34,242 nucleotides of DNA from an uncultured Marinococcus sp. (lineage in GTDB: Bacteria; Bacillota; Bacilli; Bacillales; Marinococcaceae). A program made the translations under genes and the position numbers. The notes beneath the pieces are model-generated. The model ran no database searches. It was not told the origin of the DNA and saw nothing but the letters and a program-made list of their open reading frames with translations. Of the stretch, positions 6,713 to 13,600 are shown piece after piece. The stretch's first letter is position 1. The number at the start of each line of letters is the position of its first letter. The stretch lies in assembly GCF_947493875.1 (NCBI RefSeq), contig NZ_CANLSU010000015.1, positions 1 through 34,242 on the forward strand, read 5' to 3'.

Positions 6713-7288
6713 ATGACCCAACGTATTGGCTATGCGCGCGTTTCGACCTTTCACCAGGATTTCAGTTCCCAGCAGCAGCTGTTGGAAGAAGCCGGCTGCC
6801 ATCGAATCTTTACTGAAAAGGTGACAGGAACAACAACCACCGAGCGAGAACAATTACAAGAAGCCATTCGGTACGCCCGCCCCGGTGATACCCTGGTGGT
6901 GACGAAAATTGACCGCCTGGCCCGTTCCATTATCGACCTCAACAACATCGTGCATGAACTAGCAGCCGAAGACATTTCGGCATTATTTCTGAAAGATAAC
7001 ATGGAGTTTCATGCTGGAGAGGGTACGAATAGCATGCAGACGCTGTTGTTTAACGTACTGGGGAGCTTTGCGCAGTTTGAGGCCGACTTGATCCGGGAGC
7101 GTACTACAGAAGGAAGAGAACGCGCGAAAGCGCAGGGGAAACATATGGGCCGTCCGGGTCAATCGGAAAAGGCAGTTCAGCAAGCCTTACAGCTCTTTGA
7201 GAACCGAGCCACCAATAACATGAGTGTGAACGATATTGTGAAAGTAACGGGCGTGCCCCGTTCGACCATTTATGCTAAAAGAAAATAA
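6713..7288 (+). CDS. Serine recombinase, resolvase/invertase family
   Basis: A 191-aa small serine recombinase. The N-terminal catalytic domain starts 'QRIGYARVSTFHQD' with Arg8 and the nucleophile Ser11; 'VVTKIDRLARS' (about 61-71) and the 'EADLIRERTTEGRERAKAQGKHMGRP' hinge (about 123-148) are conserved. The C-terminal HTH ends 'VTGVPRSTIYAKRK'. The length fits Tn3-type resolvases and plasmid multimer resolvases. GGGGGG precedes the ATG. It marks the left edge of the AT-rich block and its own base composition is more GC-rich than that block. Likely role: multimer resolution or cassette inversion/deletion. Confidence 0.94.
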   Translation: MTQRIGYARVSTFHQDFSSQQQLLEEAGCHRIFTEKVTGTTTTEREQLQEAIRYARPGDTLVVTKIDRLARSIIDLNNIVHELAAEDISALFLKDNMEFHAGEGTNSMQTLLFNVLGSFAQFEADLIRERTTEGRERAKAQGKHMGRPGQSEKAVQQALQLFENRATNNMSVNDIVKVTGVPRSTIYAKRK

Positions 7289-7322
7289 ATAATCAATAAA
7301 TTAAGAGAGTACAATAGTAAGG

Positions 7323-7781
7323 TTAATAACCAGCTTTTTCAAGAGATTTCCGTAAAGCAGTTAATCGACCTTCAAGATGCTTGTCTTGTTGAAATACCTG
7401 GGCAAATGTCTCTTTATCTTCTTGAAATTGTTCGTTATTCGAGCATTTTTTGATTTTCATATATTGATTCAAGCCAAGATCAATTTCCTTTTCAAGTGGT
7501 TCTTGGTCTTGATTATTCAAATGAATTTTCATCTCGCAAATTAAAATAGATAAATCCAGTACGCGATGAATTGGAAGTTCTTCTGATTGTCGAGACCACC
7601 TATTTCCAGTATAACGCCACATTTTGGCAGAAATATCTTGGCCAATTCTAGGATTCATCCATTGAGCTAAGCCCAAACTTAATCCTTTCGCATCAGAGTG
7701 AGGTGCATATTTGCCATCATTATGATCATGGTTTTCGACTGTAAGTATCGGACGATGCTTTAAATGTACTGGTAATTGCAT
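7323..7781 (-). CDS. DUF6530-like protein of unknown function
   Basis: A 152-aa cytoplasmic protein. The start at 7781 (MQLPVHLKHRPI) is preferred since AAAAGGA is correctly spaced; an ATG three codons earlier overlaps that ribosome site. Recognisable strings are 'HLKHRPILTVENHDHNDGKYAPHSDAKGLSLGLAQW', 'DISAKMWRYTGNRWSRQSEELPIHRVLDLSILI', which I recall as the DUF6530 family, whose function is unknown. The C-terminal 50 residues are charged and helical. It ends 34 bp after the recombinase, convergent with it, and opens the AT-rich block. Confidence 0.72.
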   Translation of the reverse strand: MQLPVHLKHRPILTVENHDHNDGKYAPHSDAKGLSLGLAQWMNPRIGQDISAKMWRYTGNRWSRQSEELPIHRVLDLSILICEMKIHLNNQDQEPLEKEIDLGLNQYMKIKKCSNNEQFQEDKETFAQVFQQDKHLEGRLTALRKSLEKAGY

Positions 7782-7994
7782 ATATAACATCCTTTTTTAT
7801 TTGATAGATTCATCTTAAAGTACTTTAGCAAAAATGAAAAACCCCTACGTAGCGCCAGCACGTGGAAAATGCCTTTTATCGACACCATAGCTATATAGCG
7901 TATGTGAGATATGAATGTTTCTTCTAATTAAAGGAAAAATTGTAGTTAATATGTTATATTTTTAGAAGAATTTTAAATTTTTAGGGGGGCTATA

Positions 7995-8387
7995 ATGCCA
8001 AACGTAGTATTTTTTAGTTTTAAAGAAGAAGATAGAGATGTAGTAGCAACTATTAAAGGACGAGCAATAAATTCTAACTACTCGGCACTGAATTTTCGAG
8101 TTAGAGATTTGTTAAAACGTTGGGATACTGAAGCTACGTCTGTGATTAGAGGAGCTATCTCTCAAAAACTAAATGGAACTTCTCGCACCATTGTTTTCGT
8201 TGGGGATAACACGCACCAAAGTTATTGGGTGCCTCAAGAAGTGCAAATGACACTAGAAGCTGACAAACCGGTATATGCTATGCGATTAAGAGACACAAAC
8301 GGCAGAATACCTAATTGTTTGTCTGAAAACAACATTCATGTATATCAATGGAGTGAAACAAAGCTTCAGGAATTAGCAACAAGATAG
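7995..8387 (+). CDS. TIR-like (DUF1863/ThsB-like) protein
   Basis: A 130-aa single-domain protein resembling the TIR-like domain of Thoeris ThsB. It has the first strand 'NVVFFSFKEEDRD', 'RTIVFVGDNTHQSYWVPQEVQMTLEADKPVYAMRL' with the characteristic W-x-x-x-E arrangement (Trp78, Glu82; Glu82 is the candidate catalytic residue), and a short C-terminal strand-helix 'IHVYQWSETKLQELA'. ThsB proteins sense infection and make a cyclic ADP-ribose isomer from NAD+. GGGGGG lies before the ATG. The next gene, 43 bp on, is probably its effector or partner; no ThsA is present. Confidence 0.82.
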   Translation: MPNVVFFSFKEEDRDVVATIKGRAINSNYSALNFRVRDLLKRWDTEATSVIRGAISQKLNGTSRTIVFVGDNTHQSYWVPQEVQMTLEADKPVYAMRLRDTNGRIPNCLSENNIHVYQWSETKLQELATR

Positions 8388-8430
8388 ATTTTATTAAAAA
8401 ATTATTAATAGTGATGATTGGGTGATTGAG

Positions 8431-9675
8431 ATGGCAGATAGTTCTAGGGGAACCTGTTTTGTAATTATGGGGTATGGAATAAAGACGGACTATGCTACAG
8501 GCAGAAATTTAAACCTGGACAAAACGTATAAAAATATTATAAAACCAGCTGCTGAAGAAGCTGGTTTAAATTGCGTAAGAGCTGATGAGATTAAGCATTC
8601 TGGTACTATAGACGTTCCTATGTATAAGTCATTAATCAGTGCAGATGTTGTTATAGCAGACCTTTCGACTAATAATTCTAATGCTTTTTATGAATTAGGA
8701 GTTAGACACGCATTAAAGCCTAAAACGACTGTTGCTATAGGAGAAAGAGAATTAAAGCCGCCATTTGATGTAAATCATACAGTCATTCATCAATATGAAC
8801 ATTTAGGAAGCGATATAGGCTATGATGAAGTGTTGAGATTTAAGCAGGAGCTTAAAGAAACGATAGATAAAATTTTAAATACTCAGGATGTAGATAGTCC
8901 AGTTTACACTTATTTGAATGATTTAAATCCTCCTTATTTCAATGAGCAAATGGAAGCAGAAAGTAAAGCTGAAAGTTCCAATGAAACATTGGGCGAATTA
9001 ATAGAACAAGCCATAAGTAAATTAGATAATGACGAATTTATAAGTGCTAAAAGTCTTTTAGAATATGCAAATGAAATAGATCCCCACAACGAATATATTT
9101 TGCAGAAAATAGTTCTGGCTACTTATAAAAGTGAATCTCCAGATCGACTAAGTTCCTTAAATGAAGCTTTAAATATGTTAGACTCTTTGAATTTAAAAAA
9201 TACTACCGATCCCGAAACTTTAGGTTTAGCAGGCGCTATTCATAAGCGTTTATGGGAAACATTGAATGACGAAAAACATTTATTAGAATCAATCTCCAAT
9301 TATGAAAAAGGATTCTATATAAAAAATGATTATTATAACGGTATTAATTTAGCTTATCTTTATAATTTAAAAGGGAGTATTAGTCATGATCATAATCAGT
9401 CGATAGCAGATTATATTATCGCCAATAGAATCCGTAGAAGGGTAATAGACATTTGTCAATCTCATCACCAATCCGATACATTTGAAGAAAGAGACGATAA
9501 GTATTGGATAATGGCTACCTTAGCGGAGGCCTATTATGGTTTAGAAGATGAATTTGAGTACGAGATGTATAAGCGAAAAGCAGATCAGATATCGACAGAA
9601 AATTGGGAACAAGCGACTACTAATGAACAAATATCGAAATTAAAAAGTTTGTTAGAAAAATCTCCTTTAAATTAG
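8431..9675 (+). CDS. Nucleoside 2-deoxyribosyltransferase-like domain fused to a TPR-type sensor region
   Basis: A 414-aa protein. Residues 7-150 have the deoxyribosyltransferase-like fold: 'GTCFVIMGYG', 'LDKTYKNIIKPAAEEAG', 'CVRADEI', 'ADVVIADLSTNNSNAFYELGVRHAL'; Glu88 in 'FYELG' matches the catalytic Glu of that superfamily. Residues about 190-405 are helical repeats with 'YYNGINLAYLYNLKG' and 'YWIMATLAEAYYGLEDE', matching the TRAFs-binding/DUF4071 (TPR-S) region seen in bacterial conflict proteins. ATG 8431 is preferred to a GTG three codons earlier. Co-directional with the TIR gene, it may be a nucleotide-metabolising effector switched by the helical region. Function is inferred. Confidence 0.8.
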   Translation: MADSSRGTCFVIMGYGIKTDYATGRNLNLDKTYKNIIKPAAEEAGLNCVRADEIKHSGTIDVPMYKSLISADVVIADLSTNNSNAFYELGVRHALKPKTTVAIGERELKPPFDVNHTVIHQYEHLGSDIGYDEVLRFKQELKETIDKILNTQDVDSPVYTYLNDLNPPYFNEQMEAESKAESSNETLGELIEQAISKLDNDEFISAKSLLEYANEIDPHNEYILQKIVLATYKSESPDRLSSLNEALNMLDSLNLKNTTDPETLGLAGAIHKRLWETLNDEKHLLESISNYEKGFYIKNDYYNGINLAYLYNLKGSISHDHNQSIADYIIANRIRRRVIDICQSHHQSDTFEERDDKYWIMATLAEAYYGLEDEFEYEMYKRKADQISTENWEQATTNEQISKLKSLLEKSPLN

Positions 9676-9707
9676 AAAGCAATCTTACTTGAAAAATAAT
9701 TATGCCT

Positions 9708-9746
9708 AAAACTATTGAGAAAATCTCCTTTCTCAATAGTTTTTAA
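9708..9746 (+). terminator. Terminator of the TIR operon
   Basis: Perfect 15-bp arms AAAACTATTGAGAAA (9708-9722) and TTTCTCAATAGTTTT (9729-9743), followed by T. It lies 32 bp after the stop of the deoxyribosyltransferase-like gene. Confidence 0.88.
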
Positions 9747-9761
9747 GAATTTTATACCAAT

Positions 9762-9790
9762 AACCTAAGGAAATGAGCTTTCCTTAGGTT
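9762..9790. other. Perfect hairpin between terminators
   Basis: AACCTAAGGAAA (9762-9773), loop TGAGC, TTTCCTTAGGTT (9779-9790): a 12-bp perfect stem without a T tract. It is the second of three strong hairpins within 200 bp. Confidence 0.7.
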
Positions 9791-9843
9791 CAATCCTGAA
9801 CTCTCCACTTTTCTCATTAATATTTCTATGCTATGATTAACGT

Positions 9844-10032
9844 ACAACAAAAATAAAGCATCGTTACACGAAACCCCTAGGTACGTCACTACCTAGGGGT
9901 TTTTTGTGGGCTAATCGCCGCCCATTCACTTTTTGTTCCGTTTACTTAGCCAATAAACGAAACTGTTCCCTGTTATTAACACGAGGATCGGGAACAAAAG
10001 ATCCTGCAACAACAAATAAAGCACCGTTACAC
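9844..10032. repeat. Direct-repeat pair around a non-coding stretch
   Basis: AAATAAAGCATCGTTACAC (ending 9869) recurs as AAATAAAGCACCGTTACAC (ending 10032), each preceded by a CAACAA-rich stretch, 163 bp apart. Between them are the terminator at 9872 and a GTTCCC/GGGAAC inverted pair (about 9964-9993). Bases 10033-10340 hold no convincing gene; on the minus strand a 53-codon open frame without a start (containing LRRFIDRINGKLTLGF) trails the ATPase gene and may be a decayed coding remnant. Confidence 0.5.
9872..9906 (+). terminator. Third strong terminator hairpin
   Basis: Perfect 12-bp arms AACCCCTAGGTA (9872-9883) and TACCTAGGGGTT (9890-9901) plus six T. No gene lies between it and the previous hairpins, so it may end a small RNA or be the remnant of a former gene end. 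Confidence 0.82.
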
Positions 10033-10340
10033 CCCCTTTCAAACGATGTTCGCCTGAAAGGAATGGGCGACAAACGCTATTATAACACGCTATAAGGTGG
10101 CGAATTGCTTGTATTTGTTTATATAGACAACAAAAATAAAAAAATTATGATCGGAAATAATTTTTTTATTGAATCCTGAATCTCTTCGTTGAAATTAAAT
10201 CAATAGAATTATAAAGATGATAAAATCCTAAAGTAAGCTTTCCATTTATTCTGTCTATGAATCTTCTAAGCTCCAGATCAATCGTTTTATAAAAGTCTTT
10301 GGTCGTGCCAATAACATTGGGCTAATTGAGATAAATTGGC

Positions 10341-12179
10341 TCAGTTCTTCTCGTTTTTTTCAAAGAAAATCTGTTCCATATGTGAAATAAAATAGTGAAG
10401 CATTAATATCTTTGGATAGTCCCTATCTTTAGAAACTTCTTCAACTTTTCTTCTTAAAGTTTGATAAAAGCTTTTCCACCACTCTACTTTTATTTCATCC
10501 TCCTCCCTCACGTATATTTCTATTAAAGACGTGATACGACTGTGTATACTTCCTATATTCTTTTGATTAGTATAATAAAAAACAATATCCACCAATTCTT
10601 CCGGCTCTATTTCAAATTTATAGTCCAGGTGCCCCATGTTTTCTAACCAGTCCATGATCACTTTTGAATCTTTTTGCGCTTCAGCTAACCATTCTTCCTT
10701 TTTGTTTGCATAAAACTGTTCCTTCTTTGCTTCAATTGTTTCAAACATAACTCTATACAGTTTTTGAAGAGACTCATCATTGGAATTAGGCCTTATAATT
10801 AGCCCACTACCACGAATTATTCTTTCAGGTGGTATTTTTTCTAAAGAAATTTCAAATTTATTGTAAACTTCTTGTGCAGATATTTTTGGATATATACCCA
10901 AATCGTTCAAACCCTGCACTAAATGAAAGGCATTGCGATAATCTTTTAGAGGCAATTCGCCTTGGTCTAATTTATCTAAAATTTGGTCTACAGTTTCAAT
11001 CATTTCTTTATCAGATTTTATATCTTCTGGATAATCGATCTTTCTTTGAATACTGGTTTCTTCTTTCTGTTCTAGTAACAATCTATCAATTTCTTCTTTT
11101 ATAACAATATTATTCAGTTCTCCATGTCCTACTAAATAAAATACCATTATGTGCAAGTTATTATTTATATACCCTATCCCATTAGTTCCTTCAGGAAAAT
11201 TCTTTAAGTAATTTTCTCCTGTTCTTTCAATCCCTGTTTCCCTTTTTTGCTTAATTAGTTCTTCTATAGATGTGCTTAAAAAGCTTATACTTTGTGTTTT
11301 AGGTATACTACCTATATCTAATTCTCCTATTTTTTGTGCAAAGGTGAATTGAATTGTATTAACAACGATATTTTTCCTTCTTTTTTTATCTAGTTCTTTT
11401 AACTTTTTAATGCCTATTGCTTTATAGAGACTGTAAGAATCATTGAATGCTTGGTATAGCACGCGAAAATTGAAGCTGTCTGTATGAATTAAGTACCGAT
11501 TAATTTCATCTTCTAAATCTAAAAAGTCTTTATACAATACTTTTGAAATAGCATTTCCATACCCTTTATTATAAAAATCTATAAAATGGTGAACGACATC
11601 CCAGGAAGACTGGTTTAATTTTATAGTTTTGCCGATAACCTTTTCTTTGTATTTCTTGTAGTAATAATTATTGTTTGCTTCGATTTCTTCTTCATTACTT
11701 AATATAATTATTTTTAAATCGTTTTCCTCGAGTAGTTGGTCTATTAATCCTAAAACATTTTTTATGGGTATAGAAGTTCTTTCTAAATCATCAATGCAAA
11801 GTATAGTTTGGTTAATATTTATAAAGTTTTTTGGTTCCCAAGATATATCTTTGTCGGTCATGCGAAAATATCTTAATGCTCCTACGGCAATCGACTGAAA
11901 GCCCTCATTAAACATTTCCTTTCCCTTGATTGAATCTTTATTTAAAAATTTATAGTAAATACTGGCTTTTAACTCGTCCTCATCTTTTATTCCATATAAA
12001 GAAAGGTATTGGATATTTTTCGGAATGTAATGATCTTCCAATTCTTTTCTCAAATTATTTTTCCAGTAATGGGTCTTACCAGACCCCCACTGGCCTTTAA
12101 TAAGAACAGCATAACCGGGTTTTTTTAATTTTATGTAATCAATTACTGTTTCTTTAATAGGATCTTGCACTCTACTCAT
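10341..12179 (-). CDS. KAP-family P-loop ATPase
   Basis: A 612-aa ATPase. The Walker A motif is 'IKGQWGSGKTH' (residues 27-37) and Walker B 'TILCIDDLER' (125-134), followed by 'KIIILSNEEEI' as a sensor-like strand. The W-G-x-G-K-T/S loop and D-D-L-E-R strand are typical of KAP NTPases (Kidins220, plasmid F PifA). No membrane segment is evident, unlike many KAP proteins. The C-terminal 350 residues are helical and unassigned. AAGGTGGG precedes the ATG. It lies 106 bp downstream of the HEPN gene on the same strand; the pair probably works together, with the ATPase as sensor or regulator. Confidence 0.85.
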   Translation of the reverse strand: MSRVQDPIKETVIDYIKLKKPGYAVLIKGQWGSGKTHYWKNNLRKELEDHYIPKNIQYLSLYGIKDEDELKASIYYKFLNKDSIKGKEMFNEGFQSIAVGALRYFRMTDKDISWEPKNFININQTILCIDDLERTSIPIKNVLGLIDQLLEENDLKIIILSNEEEIEANNNYYYKKYKEKVIGKTIKLNQSSWDVVHHFIDFYNKGYGNAISKVLYKDFLDLEDEINRYLIHTDSFNFRVLYQAFNDSYSLYKAIGIKKLKELDKKRRKNIVVNTIQFTFAQKIGELDIGSIPKTQSISFLSTSIEELIKQKRETGIERTGENYLKNFPEGTNGIGYINNNLHIMVFYLVGHGELNNIVIKEEIDRLLLEQKEETSIQRKIDYPEDIKSDKEMIETVDQILDKLDQGELPLKDYRNAFHLVQGLNDLGIYPKISAQEVYNKFEISLEKIPPERIIRGSGLIIRPNSNDESLQKLYRVMFETIEAKKEQFYANKKEEWLAEAQKDSKVIMDWLENMGHLDYKFEIEPEELVDIVFYYTNQKNIGSIHSRITSLIEIYVREEDEIKVEWWKSFYQTLRRKVEEVSKDRDYPKILMLHYFISHMEQIFFEKNEKN

Positions 12180-12285
12180 CCCACCTTACAATAATTTATA
12201 CTCACCATAATATTAGTACAGTTTAAGCTTATAAAGAAATTCTGGGGTTTAATTGCATGTCATTGAATAAGTTTAATTTGACGAT

Positions 12286-13197
12286 TTAAATTTTATTAGA
12301 CTTTATTGTTTTTAAAGCTTCCCCTGTAGCAGCAAAAGACATCGCAATAGTTAACAATCGGTACATATCTTTTTCTGTCCATTTTTCTGGCGTAGATTTT
12401 CCATGCATTGCTAAATTTCTTCTGAGAATTCCGTCATACGGTTCATTATATTGAGCCTTAGCAAATACTTTGTTTTCTACGAGCTTCTTAAACACCTCGA
12501 CTGATGAATAATAACGTCGAATCTTTTCTAACCCTTCTCTTTCATTTTCAATTTCCTCACATACATTTTTTCTTATTTGAGTAGAATTTTTTTCTTCTAA
12601 GTGTTCACTCTTTATGTTAACCATTAAACGTTCCATTACAATAAAGAGAAGAGGAATTGCACTTACAATATCTTTTCTTTGTATATTATTGTATAGACTA
12701 TTGACCAAAGTTTCCCAACCATCACCTAATTGATGACTTAGTCTTCGCCAAGATTTACTCTGTTTAGTGAAATTAGAGTTTTCTTCTAATCTTGCTTTAT
12801 TAAAAAAATTGATCATCAATTCATCAATTTTCTCTTGTTTTTCCAATTGAATATTTGTTTTTTCATTCACTTCAAATACGTCATAATATAAATGCCATGG
12901 AACTTCCTCCATATACCCCCAATCGGTCTCTATTAAAGCGTCTATAACTTCAGTGTCTAGTCTATTAGAGAGATCTTGAAGAGCATAAGAGATTATAGTA
13001 ATCTTTTCTATCATTTCTTTGTCTAATTTGTTCAAAACATTCACTAATTTGTCTGAAAACGAAAAGCCTGTCTTTGTTATGCTATCCAACCTTTTTGATA
13101 AGGAGTCCAATAATTGATTGGAGGAAAGAGAATAGTAGCTGGAATAAGATTGATTTTTAGGCACTTGCATAAAAGCCTCTTTATCTATTTTTATCAT
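12286..13197 (-). CDS. HEPN-domain-like protein with Rx4H motif, candidate RNase effector
   Basis: A 303-aa all-helical protein. The C-terminal 120 residues end with 'DGILRRNLAMHGKSTPEKWTEKDMYRLLTIAMSF': Arg260-x4-His265 ('RNLAMH') fits the R-x4-6-H motif of HEPN ribonucleases and the 'RN...HG' loop common in abortive-infection HEPN proteins. The N-terminal part has no recognised domain. The start at 13197 (MIKIDKEAF) is preferred because GGCAGGG lies upstream and the preceding frame ends over it; an ATG at 13215 has no ribosome site. Pairing with a KAP ATPase suggests an inducible toxic RNase. Confidence 0.68.
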   Translation of the reverse strand: MIKIDKEAFMQVPKNQSYSSYYSLSSNQLLDSLSKRLDSITKTGFSFSDKLVNVLNKLDKEMIEKITIISYALQDLSNRLDTEVIDALIETDWGYMEEVPWHLYYDVFEVNEKTNIQLEKQEKIDELMINFFNKARLEENSNFTKQSKSWRRLSHQLGDGWETLVNSLYNNIQRKDIVSAIPLLFIVMERLMVNIKSEHLEEKNSTQIRKNVCEEIENEREGLEKIRRYYSSVEVFKKLVENKVFAKAQYNEPYDGILRRNLAMHGKSTPEKWTEKDMYRLLTIAMSFAATGEALKTIKSNKI

Positions 13198-13383
13198 TAT
13201 TAGCCCTGCCTTCATTCATTTTTGATTCCGCACGTTCTTTTAAATTTCTAAGATTGCTAGCCATTGTAATTGTTTCCATAGTTTTATCAATATGTTTTTC
13301 TTTAATTCGTTGCCTCTTTTCCTTTTTCTGTCTTGCTACTGCTAAGAGTGAATTGGTAAAGACTATCCTAATTTTTCACTCAT
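13181..13383 (-). pseudogene. Small frameshifted gene upstream of the HEPN gene
   Basis: MSEKLG then a stop in one frame; shifting by one base at about 13367 continues as IVFTNSLLAVARQKKEKR...METITMASNLRNLKERAESK to a TAA at 13183 that overlaps the HEPN start. About 66 residues in all, basic and helical. Either a one-base deletion broke a small gene (possibly the antitoxin-like partner of the HEPN protein) or the base is an assembly error. The overlap with the HEPN gene indicates a common operon. Bases 13384-13600 upstream hold no further gene. Confidence 0.5.
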
Positions 13384-13600
13384 TTTTTCTATCAACCAAT
13401 AAGCATATGCGCTTGAAGTATTTCTCCGATGAACACAAACATCAAATCACTAAATGAAATAATGACTTTCCAGCCCATCGGGAGCCTTTCTTGTTATATA
13501 TACGATCATTGTAAATGGTTTCCATGTAATTTCAAATGATATAATAACCATTGCAACAATAGGTCACATAGATTTTAAAAATATTTGTATGGAGGATCTA

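Noticed and set aside
7995-9675. Canonical Thoeris system
   Set aside because: Only the ThsB-like half is present; the partner has a deoxyribosyltransferase-like domain rather than a SIR2/SLOG ThsA.
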